This document shows, one piece after another, positions 22,249 through 35,101 of a stretch of DNA of 64,000 nt. Each line of letters opens with the position of its first letter. Positions within the stretch are counted from its first letter, which is position 1. The notes under the pieces were generated by a model. That model did not search any database. It was given only the letters and a program-made list of their open reading frames with translations, and was not told where the DNA came from. Position numbers and translations under genes: made by a program. The DNA is from Blattamonas nauphoetae (Eukaryota > Preaxostyla > Oxymonadida), in NCBI GenBank assembly GCA_033064195.1, contig JARBJD010000216.1, forward strand, positions 1 to 64,000. The letters run 5' to 3'.

Positions 22249-24512
22249 CTATCGAAGAGAAGAGCATACACAGAACCTGAACTCCTTCGGGATATTCTTA
22301 ACTTTCATTTTCTGTTCCTTTTTATTTACAAAGAAGGCCATGACTGTTTCTGGGCCTGTCAGATCAACTTCGATCGAAATCCGCTCATTCCCTCCAAATG
22401 TATCGTTTCCCGAAAACCTCTGTTGATGGTCGACTACACCGCTGCCAGAATACCCAACGGAGTGTGTAGTTTTCCCAGGGAAGTAGTCGTGTGGTGGAGA
22501 GAACGACGATTGGATAATTCCAATTCCTGTGCAGAGAGAATATGGTTTATTGAAGAAGAAATGGTGAATGTGAAGAAGAACATACGTTTTTGAAAGTCTG
22601 TGTCGAAGATGGCTTCGAATAGCCATTTTCCAGACGAAATAAGTGTCGAAGGGACGAAGAGACCGTGTGTGCGAAATGTATTGATTGATCCGATGCTGTG
22701 ATTGACAAGTGTTCCTGATGGGTTGAAAGAAAGCAGGTGAAAATTGGACGGCAATCGGAGCTCTTGATCTGAAAGAGGAAGGCGATGAAAATGTCGAGGG
22801 AGGCAAACTCTGTTCTGTGATCGAATTACTACGGCCACTGGGATATGGCGTCGGTTCCTGTTCTTCTGTACCCTTTGGGACAAATTCGCGAGCGGAGAGC
22901 GAGTATTGGGCTGACGAGTGACGCGTGCTCGTGTCATGCTTCGAGCTCGAATTCTTCGGTTTTTTTGAAGATTTCGGTCGTTTTGAACGCGGCAGCGGCG
23001 TATAGTCTTCAGCAAACACATTCAACTTTGTTTGTGATGCTTGTTTCGGTGGAAACATTGTGTCCACAATTCTTGAGAATGTCGGAGATGTTCGGGTCTT
23101 ACTGAGATGAGTCGCGTCAGAGGCATGAATAGAAGAGGCGATGGGGTATGTTTGCTTGCTGTATGGTAGTAGTGTCGTTGGCGGTGATGGTTGACCGATG
23201 TTTTGTGGATATTGCTGTTGAAGATGACTGTAAGGGTCGTGTGAACCTGACATCGACGTATTTATGGCGAATGAATCGATGTGAGGGGACGAATTTGGTT
23301 TATTGGGAGGAGACGGTGTGTGGAAATGAGTGGAGTTGTGTTGAAGTGAATCGTAAGCATTTGAGTAACCATAATTGGTCCCAGTCGCATTGATGAACTC
23401 TGAAGATGTTTGTGGCCCAGATGAATAAGATTGGGCGGTCAGTGATTGATGTCGCAATGTCTTTGCTTTCTGCCGATAGTTGATAAGCGCTGTTTGCGCC
23501 TTATCCCGAACAACTGCATCGGGAATGTTGGACAATGTTTGCAACACATTTTCCAGGCACGAAATATCTTCGTAATGCTCAGCATTGCGGATGAGATTTG
23601 TAATGAAAAATAAAAGGTCACTCAGGATCGCTGGGTTGAGGTCCTTTGAGGAAAGTAATGTTGGTGCACGGTCGAATAAATTTCCGGCAAACATCGATTG
23701 TGGAAATAGTGGATCTAAGTCAACGAGGCTGCTCAACGAGTGGAGGGCGCTGCAGCTCGTACTGATGTCGCTGCTCTATCATATCGCAAGGGAGTATAGA
23801 TAATAGGGATTATATTGACAAAAATGATTCAAATGATTGAAAATAGCGAAGAATAAATAGTATGAGTTTCATCAACAAACTTGTGCCAGAGACTCCAGTG
23901 GATTTGTGATCGTTGCGAGAGATGACTCCTTTTCTGTATAGATGGCACGAGACGCTAGCATGTGAAGGAGATCAGATGCTATCACCTAAACAGGGAATCA
24001 ATGGTATCAGTTCAAAATTGTGAGTGATGGAATGGAATATGCCGAGAAAATTGTCGAAGAATCACACAGAAATCACAATAATGTAACCAGAATGAGTTTT
24101 AGAGCAAGAAGTGAGAGATATACCTCAACACTTGATAGATGTGGAAGATCGTTTGTTTGCGAGATAAACGCCGTCAAAATCGGAATAATATTTAAGGAAA
24201 CAAGAAGATGAGCTGTTTCAGGGACTGGGACAAACAAGAATGAAAGGATAAGTGTGAATTCAGAGCAATATTGCGTTCATAAATTTTAGACGAGAAGAGG
24301 AAACCATGAGAGACATAGGTGATGAATGTCTGGAGCGTCTGAATAATGCGGTAAGGTTCGATCTCATTGCGGAGTTGCTGTACTAGCAATGGCAATTCTA
24401 GTGTCTGTTTCAGAGATTTTGCCAATGGTAAATCATGACTTAAAGTTGGACACACGTTGAATTGACGGTACAGTGAGTACGTCCGACATTCATTGGGCCA
24501 ATCAGCGAGCAT
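22249..24512 (-). CDS. ARM-like/SPRY domain protein, 6 exons
   Basis: Exons on the minus strand: 24512-24305, 24224-24124, 23985-23881, 23775-22809, 22768-22586 and 22526-22249, together 613 aa in one continuous frame. The first about 200 residues are helical and armadillo-like. A Ser/Pro/Gln-rich linker follows. The C-terminal about 140 residues look like a SPRY (B30.2) domain: GKWLFEAIF, IGIIQSSF, then VGYSGSG and later VMAFFVNKKEQKM. SPRY domains are protein-interaction modules. The 22769-22808 intron was chosen because it joins both frames; a nearby alternative donor cannot be excluded. The start at 24512 is the first ATG in frame. Confidence 0.75.
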
Positions 24513-24653
24513 CTTTGAATTAAAACGTGATGAATGTGTTCACGACCCATACAACAAATGAAATTTGAAAAAAAAAGACATGGATGAAGTTCGGTGTTTG
24601 GAAATTTTAAAAATCGGCTGATAAAAAACAATACGGCCGAATTAGCACAAAAA

Positions 24654-25355
24654 TTAATCTTTCCACTCTCTTCTCGCAATGGTATCCGCAGTGTATGAAC
24701 ACTTCACAGGGTGGTCCTCATCGTAGAATCCCCTGTGCGTACATGACAATCAGACGAAAAAACACACTTGCAGTAATAAATCTTTCGTGATTTGTCCCAG
24801 TACAGCCGTCCACCGTAGCATTTTGGGCATCGATCAGGAGGTCCATATAACATCGCATCAGCCACTCTGAAAGGAAATCAAATGAAAGAAGGATACCTTT
24901 CAAGCAATTCAGCCTTTGTTCCGCTTTTCGTGAGGTCATTCCGTCTTTACAGCAGAATTACGAGAATTGAAGTCATACTCACAATGTGCTTTCAGTTCCG
25001 GGAGTGACAAATCTGAAAGTTCCTTCACTTTTTTCGCAACTGCAGCTTGTTTTCGAACATCTTTTGAAGCGGTTGGGGTAGTTGCTGTCGTTGTTTTAGT
25101 TGCTTTTGCTTTCGACGTTTTTGCGGCTTTTGCCTTAGCCGTTGCCTTAGCTTTTCCTGCCTTAGATGCAGAAGTTTTCTTTGCAGATGATGCCTTCTTT
25201 CTCTGCATTTTGGGGGTCACGTCAGGCGAGACAATTTGAAGTTCGTCTTTGTCTTTGGACAATTTTGCGATACGTTCTGACTTCGGTCTGAGAGCGGGAG
25301 GTGCTGCTTTCGCTGCTGTCTTCTTCGTAGTCGAGCTGTCGCGTTTTGGAGGCAT
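24654..25355 (-). CDS. PADR1 zinc-domain protein with H1-like basic tail
   Basis: Four exons on the minus strand (25355-24983, 24944-24897, 24864-24768, 24732-24654; introns of 38, 32 and 35 bp) give 198 aa, with a TAG just before the ATG. Residues about 1-108 are Lys/Ala/Thr-rich and resemble a linker-histone tail. The rest matches the PADR1 region of PARP1-type proteins: LSDLSLPELKAH, then VADAMLYG, a CPKC pair, YYCKG and a final VKC before a Trp-Lys end, giving four zinc-ligand cysteines. In PARP1 this region binds zinc and helps couple DNA binding to catalysis. No BRCT, WGR or catalytic domain is present, so this is a stand-alone PADR1 protein, possibly nuclear and DNA-bound (inference). 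Confidence 0.82.
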
Positions 25356-25687
25356 CTAAATTTGTACCTTGTGTTCGACGATCCCATTCTTGAAAAATGC
25401 GTCAAAATGAGCAGTTGTCACAACGTATTGCTGTCGAAGCCGGTTAATTACGTAACTAGTGCACATTTTGTCCTCATACCGCATTGACGAGTATAATTTT
25501 CTCTTAGTAACGTAGAAAAATCAACAACAATACGACATCGATGAAGTCGGCAATATTATCGTGAATATTCCAGAAATCTCAGAAAGACCGCCTGTTACAG
25601 TGAGAGATATTGTATACAAATAAACCAGCAGATTCTGCAAGAAAAATCACGTATGTGAGATGAGAAAACAATGAAAACAAAAAAAGA
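25356..25687. other. Intergenic
   Basis: 332 bp between the start of the PADR1 gene and the end of the ARM-repeat gene, so it probably holds the PADR1 promoter. No motif or RNA gene recognised. Confidence 0.5.
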
Positions 25688-28600
25688 TCAGTGCTTCACT
25701 TTCGGCGCAGGGAGCTTCGATGTGCTAACAGGTCGATTAAGGGTTGTCCTCGACGCATTCGATTTTGGGGTCGCCTTTAGAACATTCGGAGCAGAACCCT
25801 GTCTTTTCGGGACAAGGAGGTCCATGGACTTGTTGAGGAGGGAAGCGAGTGTTGACGAAGGAGTTGCCTTTTTAAGAGCAGTTTGGAACGTCTGAATTGC
25901 GCTCTTCTTAATCAGCTCGATTCGAGTTGGTTTGAGATCCTGCGCGATGGTGCAGATGATTGTGGTTGCTCTGAGCATGATCGTCTCGTTCTGGTTGTAA
26001 GTGTTGATCATCCCCAGAAGAATGTCGAGTCCGTTGCCCTTCGCTGTGTCTGTCTCGTTCCCTCTGATTTGCATCAGAATGCAGAGTGTGTCGAGAGCGG
26101 CGATGAGGAATGCTTCGTCGTCGGTGAAGGTGGTGAACGAGGAGAGGAGCACAGTGGATGCGTGGCATGTGGCAGCAAGGTTGATGTTGGGTTCTGGGAG
26201 GAGAGAAGGAGGGAAAGAGAAAGAAAGAGAAGAATGAAATAAAGAGAGAAAGAAGGACGGAGGGAAGGAAGGAAAGAAAGAAGAAGTGGAAAGGAGAAGT
26301 GATGCGAGAAAGAAAGTGAGAAGTGGTTGAGAAGAGAGAGACGAGACAAGACGAGAAGAGCGGGACACACTGTAAACACAAAGATTCATCAACGCTCCCA
26401 CCGCCTTCTCCGCCACAGTTCCGTTCTTTGTCTCAACACTCCCTCTCAACACATCCACAACCAGCTTCACTCCTCCCGCCGTCCCAATCGCCTTTCTCGT
26501 GTCGTCATCGATCGCGAGATTCCAAATCATGCAGCATCCGTTCGCAGCGACTCCAAAATCCGTCTTGTTCTTCCCCTTCAGATCCTCGGGGTTTGCGCTG
26601 AAGTGTTTGCGGATGGGAGTGAGGAGCCGATCAGCTCCTTTCTCCATAATCCGAATTTGGGTGTTGGGGTAGAAGGCGAGACAGGAGAGACAACCAATCA
26701 GCGATTTCATCAGCGAGAACTCCGCCACGAAGAGAGGGACATCTAAAACAGAGAGGAGGATGGGAATGCAGTCTGAGTCGATGATTGTCGAGCTGTTAGC
26801 TTCGTTCCCGCTCAGATTCCAGAGCGTGGAGACACAGAAATACAACGCATCGATTCTCTTCTCCTCCACGAACCGCTGGGCCAGCAAGCAGACGACAGGA
26901 ACTGTGCCCTCCTTCAGGAAATACTGATGCGAGCGAGGGTTCACAGACAGCATGCCAAGCACGCCAAAGCACAATTTCAGCACATCCAAGTCTTTCTCCG
27001 TTTTCGCGAGATCTGTGAGTGTCTTGACAGCGCCGAGTTGGTACAGCTTTCCAGCACCTTCGTGGGTGGCAGCTGCGTTCCACACGACAGAGCAGAGGAG
27101 ATTGGCCAATCGAGTGACAGCTGGCGGTTGCGGGGCTTCTTCACCTTCGTCGCTGTCTCGCTCGCTGGCGTCGACGATTGCTGTGATTGCATTCAGAATT
27201 GTGGTCAACACTTTTGTCTTCAGAACGGTTCCCTGCAGCACTTCATTCAGCGACGCCTTCACCAACACAGAAGCACACGCCGAGCAGAGTCTGTCGGTCG
27301 GATCGGACAGAACTCGCTTCAGGAGTGAATGGACAGTCAGAACCGAGTTGTGCTTGAAGAAGATCTCCCCCTTCTCGTCCAGATCCATCAATCCATCCGC
27401 AACATGGAGCGAATAGAACAGCAAATCATCCTCGTCGCTTCGTGTTGCGTGCTCGTCGAAGATTTGCATCACAACATCCAAACACTCCAGCTCAGAAAAC
27501 ACTTTCGGCCCTTCTTTCGTCTCGTTCACAAGGGCATCGATGACCACCAAACACGGAAGCAGAAGCGTATCCTTCTTCGTCTCAAATGCTCCTCCCAGCA
27601 ACCCCATCAGCGGCAGAGCTCCACTCTTCGACAGAAACGACTTGGCGTTGGCTGGTTCAACAATGACATTCCCGGCAAGGCCGAGGAGCGACGGGACAGG
27701 TTCGGGGGAGTGGTCGATGGCGTGGCTGAGTGCTTGGATGACGAGGTCGATGCCTCCATTGTCTGTGAACGTCTTGAGAAGTGTTCGATTCGACGTGAGA
27801 TTCCGAAGTGCTCCCCACGTTCGATTGATCGTGTTTTCGAATGCCTGCGGATCGAATGTGTTTTGGGGAAGGAAAGCAGCTTGGTCGATGTTGGTTCGGA
27901 GGGAGATGGACGGTGCAGGGGATGGTTGTGGGGACGCTGCGGGGAAGGATGGATTGGAGAGTGTCTGTGGGTGGTGTGATTGGAGGCTGGAACGAGCGAG
28001 TTCTGTCATCGAGAGCGTCGCGTCTGATGCACACTTCAGCTCGCACACGGTTGGAAGAAGAGCGAAGTTGCAGATTGCTGTGGCGACAGACGAGAGAACG
28101 AGAGGATTCTGGTTTGTCTGCGATACCACAACAAGCATCGGCAGAACAGACTCGGCGAGTTTCACAAGATGCTGCGCGGTGAGCGGTTGAGGTGACTTTG
28201 AGTGATATTCCTTAACTTTGATGTCCTCGTCCGATTCTTCGTCCGAGCTCTCGTCATCCTTCCCGTCTTTCTCTTCCTTCTCCTCTTCTTCTTTCTCATC
28301 ATTCTCTTCTGTCTCAGATACACTCTCTTTCTCCTCTTTCTCCACATTCTCCGACTCAATTTCCTTCTCCTGAATTGTCTGTGGGGTCGCAGGAGCGGAC
28401 GATGTGAGCGACAGCGCAAGGTTCGAGACGATGATCCCGCATCGCTCGACAATCGTGTCGAGTTGGTTGTCGATCGAGTGAGCGAGGAGAGCGACGAAGA
28501 GGGGAGTGTTTTTGAGAAGTGCCTGATCAGCCTGTTCTGTCCCGATGAGATGCGTGATGATTCCCGTAACATTTTCGAGAATGTGAACTTGACGATATAG

Positions 28601-31593
28601 GATGTCTTCGGAGCCAGGTGGAGGTGGGAGGGTGCAGAAGTGGAGGAGGAACTGGACAGCGTTGAGTTTGATGAAGTGCGGGAAGGATGATGCTGAAAAG
28701 ATGATGCGAAAAGACGACAAACCATCCTCGCCAATGAAGAGAAGAGCTGTGGTCACATTAAGGGCAACATCGTCGTTCTGTTGGTGGATTCGGATGCAAT
28801 CAAAGAGAACAGAAATAACGCCCTGTTTGACTAGTTGTCTACAGCATTCCTCTGACACTGTGAATATAAGCGAAAACACACCATCTTTTGTCAGAAGAGC
28901 GAATAAGCCGGTTCCAACTCGCGTGAATGAGATGTTTCGGGGGTAGCTGAGTTTGAATGTGTTGAGAAGGGCGGCGATTGTTCGTTCATCATCGAGAAGA
29001 TGAAGGTATTGTTCTTGGAGGGATAATGGGAGAAAATTGGATACCATCGTTTGCAATGAGGGTAATGATGCTAAAGATTGATTGTGAGAGGGCATGGTTG
29101 CTTCCATGTGTCTCAAGGATGGAAATTGATTTAGGGAGGATCTCCAAATCAATAAGTTGATCTTTGTACAAATCTATGATAAAAACCATAAATAAAGGCA
29201 AATATCAGACCAGCTGCCAAGGTAATTGCCGTGAGCGCTGCGATTGTTGTGGAAACATCGTCTTTCCAGAATTGGTCAACCACACCAACAAGAGACACAA
29301 GCCCATTCAAGCCAACCACGTGATGAAGAGTGTCTTCCATAGACATCATTTGTCGCAATGCAAGACAGGCATGACGAACTGTTTTCGGATCGGTGTTTTT
29401 GTAACATTCGATTGAATCGACCATTGTTTGAATTCCACCTGAGATATCGACTCTGATTCTGCCTTCATCTGAAACAAAATGGATCCGGAGAATGAAATAT
29501 TGGGTTGAAAATACCTGTTTCAGCGAAGATAGTGAGCAAAGACATGATCGATGTGATCGCGTCCGTTTCTTTTCCATAGTAAAAGTCGTACGGAATTAAA
29601 ATTGATTCCACCATGCCTTTCTCAATCATATCATCACGTACACTTTCTGAGGACAGATAATGATCAAAAAGACCAGACCACAGCGCGCGAGTTGTTTGAT
29701 GATGACAAAGATCTGATCCATCACTGTGGAGTCCTTTTCAACAAAGTATGTCATCAATTCCTTGATAATATCAATGCCATCCTTCTTTACGAACATTGTT
29801 CGGGCATCATCTGAGTGAATTAGGAAGAGCGATGATTCACAGAGAAAATGAAACCGGTTTGAAGCAAAGGGAAGATTGTTCGGAGGGCAAGTTTGATGAA
29901 TGGGGTATCCGTCTTTAGGTGTTTTCGGATGACACCAAATAGAACAAGGAAGATGTTGGATTGAAGCATTTGTGAAGCACGAGATTCTGTTCAGTGGAAC
30001 GTTAAAAAGAAAAACATCACAAAGAATGTGGAAAGTAATCGTACAAAGCATCAATTGAATATAAAATAGTTATTTTAAAATTCTATACAAACCAGATTCG
30101 GCAAAGGTGAATGCAATTCGGAGGGCTTCTTTCGCCAGAGGTATGTCAGCAGTCATAAACCGCTTAATGTACGCGACTACAAGAGCTCCAGCATCTGGAT
30201 TGGAATCTGGGTTTGATGCAAGTTCTTTCAGAGCGCTGGAGTTCATTGAGGAGTAGAAGGCCGAAGCTGTCGTCAAATGCGATTTTCCATCGTTTACATC
30301 TGTCAATTGGAGATAATATCATAATATACAACGAATAATCAGACTTTCGGTAAATTTAACCTTTGGTTTGACAACAGACATCCAAATACCAGATCAGACC
30401 ATCATGCATCAAATTTCGACACGATCTCTCTCAAAACAACTTTTCATGCAGATAATCGCAGAATTTTGACTGAAGTGACATTAATAAACATGTACACCCT
30501 CAAAGAAGGAACGTACTATGTGGAAGAACGAGAAAGTCCAACATGGATGAAGATCAACTTCGTTAAACATGCCACACACAGCAGAGGACCACATACAATG
30601 ATATTTGATGTATTTCCCATATTGATGGTATGTCTCCCATGTGAGCTCTCAAAAGGTCGGAGAATCGTCAAAAAAGTGCTCGTTGAACGTGTCATACAGA
30701 CTCTGGACCTGAAACATGTAAAAATGAAGAATATAATACTTTCGTGGGACCAAAGCCATCAATGCAGGCAAATGCAGCCTTGGGAGCAGAAAAAATGGCT
30801 GCTAAAGACTGTACATTGAAAGATGAAAACGAGATCGAAACAAACCCCAAAATTTTGTATTAACAACTCTGCATCAGAGAGAGTGATATGGGGAACAGAT
30901 GTGAGGAGATCAAGAGCCTGGGAGATGAACGAACAGAGAGACAAACTCGATCCACATCGCTCATCGAAGCATATCCTTCAAACGGCTGGATATTCTGGCT
31001 TTGAAGATAGCACAACATTTCAAGGTGACTGGCCACTTGTTGCTCGCTGAACGGATGACGAAATTAAAGGAAACCTCCAAGCAAGAATGAGTGTGATATT
31101 TTGCTTGACTCCAAGCACATTGAGATAGAAAAGAGCGTTTTGAATGTTCGATTTCTGTTTTGAGTCTGCCAAGACAATCAGAAAGCGCGACTGATATGTT
31201 CTGTGATGAGATGACGATTGTTGGCGATGTGATTGAAAGGAGGTTGGTGTTGGTAGTGTTTGTGTTGGAGCGCTATCAAGTTCAGCTATACGGCGACTGA
31301 TATATGTTGGATGTTGGAGATGATAATCCATTTTCAGGAATAGAGCACAACTCGTCGGACTGAACACGAAATCAGGGATTAGTGGATAAAAATCAATTTT
31401 GATGTTTTTGAGATAATTCAGGAATGAAACTGATCGCTAAATGAGATAATAACAACATTAAAGATCAAACAAAGCCTGTACTGGCAAAAATGGATGAGGG
31501 TTTGGGGAAAGTTGGTGGGATGAGGATTCGATGTTGTGATGACCCGCTTTGGGGATCATGAGTCGGAGATGATGAGGGAGAAGATGATTTCAT
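25688..31593 (-). CDS. Large armadillo-repeat scaffold protein, 15 exons
   Basis: Joining the exons gives 1,669 codons. Introns: 31437-31470, 31075-31109, 30976-31036, 30809-30845, 30709-30739, 30300-30497, 29987-30092, 29811-29854, 29647-29678, 29469-29514, 29174-29210, 29014-29044, 28852-28881 and 26194-26370. The start is the ATG at 31593. Most of the protein is repeated about 42-residue ARM-type helices (for example VVGLNGLVSLVGV, LVKQGVISVLFDCI, ALRNLTSNRTLL), with one acidic Glu/Lys/Asp-rich loop near 28200-28350. ARM proteins are binding scaffolds; the partner is unknown. One in-frame TGA (30649-30651) lies in the sixth exon between coding-like stretches; an alternative 52-bp intron would remove it. 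The 28852 intron is exactly 30 bp and stop-free. Confidence 0.8.
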
Positions 31594-31676
31594 TGTAACG
31601 TTCAGAAACAGACAATCCTATTCACGGGTGTTAGCTTCTGATTCTGGCCATTATTTTGTTTTGAGGCTCGCTCGAA

Positions 31677-32417
31677 ATGACTGAAACTGAAGAGCATCCC
31701 CTCGCTCGTACATTTACTCTCTGGTACGAAAAACAAGAAGCTACAGATGAGAGTTGGGATAACCGTGTTGTGAAACTTTGCACCATCTCGACGGTATCAT
31801 CTTGCGACCATCCCTTCATCTTCAATCATAGGTCGAGCAATTCTGGCAAATGTACAGCCATTTAACACGCCTTCATACGCATACTCGGACAGAAACGTTA
31901 AGTTTCTTTGAGCAAGGAATCCATCCAAGTTGGGAAGTTTGTCTCACCATTCCATTCAACATCCATCAGGATCCACGGAATCAAGAAGGCTTTAAGACTG
32001 CACTGACTTTCGTGAATGAATCATTGGACTATCAACTGGAGCAAATTGTATTTCATTTTCGATCCTTATCGATCTCGTCCAATAGCTCCTCAATCTCGTT
32101 GGAAACTCTCTCATGTATCGCGACAGAGACCAAGAAATTAATGTTTCCGAACTCATCAATGGTGTGATTATCAAAATTCGGAAAGGAAGCCCGTCGATTG
32201 AAGTTTGGAGTCGTCCATATCCAAACTCAAATACCATCATGACGTATTTTTCACTGAGTTATTTACAACTTATCTATTTAGGCGCTGCCTCACAAACCTC
32301 TGGGGTCAACAATTCACGAAGAAACTCCACAGTAAACCTCTTCCAAAATTAACACCGCAGAAAGGACAGAAAAAGAACGAAGATAAACATGCCCAAAATA
32401 AAGAGGAGGCTGATTGA
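31677..32417 (+). CDS. eIF4E: Eukaryotic translation initiation factor 4E
   Basis: Five exons (31677-31793, 31832-31936, 31970-32047, 32086-32243, 32282-32417; introns of 38, 33, 38 and 38 bp) encode 197 aa. The cap-binding residues of the family are all visible: W27 (matching human W56), W73-E74 (W102-E103), R132 (R157) and W141 (W166). W44 in VEQFW matches W73, the contact for eIF4G and 4E-binding proteins. The length is close to the usual 190-220 aa. It binds the mRNA cap in the cytoplasm and recruits ribosomes. The second intron is in frame and stop-free. The gene starts 84 bp from the ARM gene start, so the two probably share a short divergent promoter. Confidence 0.92.
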
Positions 32418-32636
32418 TTTGACAGTCTTTTCTTTGCTTTGGCGAAGAAAGGGAATGCTTGTTCATGATTTCATTCACTTCAAGTGTTGTTTCTTCCCAA
32501 CCGTGATGGTCGTTCATCCAACGCTCACGCCTTCCTGATTCGATAATACCGTCCAATCATCTGGTATTCCACAACAAGATGAGGTATCGTTGTGTCTAAA
32601 GCTTGATATTCGAGAAAATGGGGACACAATGTTGTG

Positions 32637-34048
32637 ATGATTGGACCCTCTATTCCTTCTAATGTGACTTTACCAAGTGAGGAGGAGCGACTGCAGATGC
32701 AAGAGAACTATGTTCGAGAATTGGAAAGCGAATCTATAGGTCCAAGGATGTCTGCAAGGGATTATGATTCAGCTCCAATTTCTGTCATTAATCCACAGAA
32801 ATCAGCTGAAACAACGGAGATAAACCCATTAAAAGCAGAAAGCCGCGGTATATTCCAGCTATTTTTGGTTATTCTTGTTTTTCATTCCACACTCACCAAC
32901 TTTCAAAGGACAACACGAAGAATGGATGTCGGAGCTTCCCCCTCAACCTGATGGACTCTCGTGTATACAATTTCTCCTGTTTGAGCTTTTCTCAGACTTA
33001 CAGCCTCGGCAATTCAGCAGAAAAGGCACTTTTAACATCGAGAGAGGTGACACCTCAGATTGGACCACCATTGGGGCTAAACAGCAGACTCAAACCAAAC
33101 CTGTCGAAGAAAAAGTGGAGTATGTTGATGTGCGTCGATTAAAGCGACAGGCCATTCAGCAACTCCGTCCAAACGTCACGCCTGAAACGGAACCCACACC
33201 TCCCATCCAACCAGTCAAGCGGATGGAGTCGACAAAGGATGAACCATCTCCTGCAGAGGATTCGAAGAAAGAGAAGGATTGGTGGGACGAGACCGAGTCG
33301 TCTTCCTCTTCCTTGTCTTCTTCTGAATCGTCCCCACATCCCAAAATTGAAGAATCTCGTGCAAAATCGTCCAAATCATCGAAATTACGTCACCACTCTC
33401 GAAGCGATGACGAAAGCGGCCATTCTCACAAACACAAATCGAAACATCATTCACATCACCACAAAAGCCGTTCAAGCCATCACCATTCATCCAAACATCA
33501 TCACAAAAGCTCCCACAGCAAATCACGAAAGGAGGAAAAGAAACCAGCTCACAAATCCATCGTCCCTTCGGGAGGGGCCGAATTGACGATGGAAGAGATT
33601 GAAATGGAATTAAGAGAGGACCTCAGACGAAATCCAATGCAAAAGGCATCAAAAGACGGAAAGAGAGAGGTCACACTGTTTTCAGAGGAAGAAGAAGCGA
33701 TCATTCGACGACAGCCGACGCTCCAAGCACAGCACGAGATGCGAAAGTCGCTCGAGAAGATGAAAAGAGAAGCAGAACTCGAATCAGTTGCAAAAACAAA
33801 GGCACAAGGGAGTATGTTGTATTCTTCCCCAAATTCGATGTCATCTTTTCTTTTCGCTTTGTTCCTCCTCAGGCTCTCATTACGCGCACCGATTCGCCTC
33901 ATTCAACTACACCGAGTTCGACCATGTCAAGGAAGTCAGCGACTCCTTCACAAGACGGAACGGACCAGGGCAGAGTGGCGGGAACAGTGTTCGCTTCGGT
34001 GGCGGTTCAGATCCGAGTATGGGTGACAAATTCAGGAGAGGATCGTAG
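32637..34048 (+). CDS. GPALPP1-like protein (DUF3752)
   Basis: Four exons (32637-32847, 32909-32962, 32996-33811, 33873-34048) give 418 aa. It opens with MIGPSIP, like the IGPALPP motif of human GPALPP1. EEWMSELPPQ, LQPRQFSRK and SDWTT follow the same order as EWM-x-LPP, GPR-x-F and a Trp-Thr in DUF3752 proteins. The middle is Ser/His/Lys-rich (about residues 165-250) and charged helices come next. The C-terminus is Gly/Arg-rich after SSHYAHRF. Family members are poorly known nuclear proteins. The assignment rests on short motifs recalled from the human protein. It lies on the same strand as eIF4E, 220 bp downstream. Confidence 0.62.
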
Positions 34049-34311
34049 TTTTATGCACTTCAGCATCATCTGTCCTCGTTTATGGTCTTTGTTCTCGATG
34101 GTCTTCTTTCTCATTTCACAAAGATCCTCCTTTCACCATTTCTGATGTGACCGTGTGGAAAAAACTCTTGTTCTTTGACGAGAGAGACACTCATGGAGCG
34201 ATACAAGAGAAGTGAAGAACTACTGGGCATGTGTCACAAGAGAAATCACAGGAAGTCGACAATAAATTTCTTGTGGTTTGGATCAATTCAGGAGATATCC
34301 TTCCTCGCTCA

Positions 34312-34905
34312 ATGGAATCCAATTCACACTCGTCCCACCACCATTCCATCTCGCCATTCACTCAAGATCCTCCCAATGATGAGAGTCCATTGTTTCTTCG
34401 AACAGAACCCACAAACCTCCAAACAATCAAACAAGCCTCACAGCCATTCATCTCGCTTGTTGACTTCATCAAGGACAGACACGCCCTCTATGACAAAGCC
34501 ACTGAACATGCGTGCGCTCTTCTAAAGACTATTACGCCTCTGTCTCTGGCATTCTCTGGCGACGAGATCCTCTTCAAACTTGCTCCAACAAACAATTGTT
34601 CTTGTTCTGGATTCACCGAGTCTCTTGTTCCTCTCCTCACATCGTCCAATGAGAAGCTTGTCAGCTCCACATTATTTTTTTTGGAAGGAGTTGTCCACAC
34701 TGCCAATCGAACGACCTATTTCCATTTTCTCGAAACTGGGTTGTTTGGTCTCCTCCCCCTCACTTTCTATGAACAAAACATGCATATCTTGGCCCAACCA
34801 CGTTTGGATCTGATGACACTCAAGCAATATGCCGTCATAACCACATTTCCTTGGACACCTTCAAATCAACCTGAATGGATACAAAAAGGCACGACAACAG
34901 CCTAA
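34312..34905 (+). CDS. Short helical oxymonad-family protein, probably truncated
   Basis: 198 aa from an ATG; the open frame continues upstream to 34231 without another ATG. The core (LQTIKQASQPF, FTESLVPLLTS, FLETGLFGLLP) is a helical repeat pattern I know from long multicopy proteins in this lineage, which usually run several hundred residues further. Here the frame ends soon after, so it is likely a truncated copy. Function unknown. Confidence 0.5.
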   Translation: MESNSHSSHHHSISPFTQDPPNDESPLFLRTEPTNLQTIKQASQPFISLVDFIKDRHALYDKATEHACALLKTITPLSLAFSGDEILFKLAPTNNCSCSGFTESLVPLLTSSNEKLVSSTLFFLEGVVHTANRTTYFHFLETGLFGLLPLTFYEQNMHILAQPRLDLMTLKQYAVITTFPWTPSNQPEWIQKGTTTA

Positions 34906-35101
34906 ATCGAAGAAAAAGGTTAAAAGACTCAAACTAGCATGTCCTAAAATCAGTATCATGAGGTTTGTTTGAATAAAAGCGGGATAAAACATAATTTAAA
35001 GTGAAATGGAGGGATTGTTTCAGCTTTTTCTTCCTGGGTTGAACTTCTAGTGGAGTTTGAACAAACATCTATTCAAGTACTTTTATGAAACTCTCTGTCG
35101 G

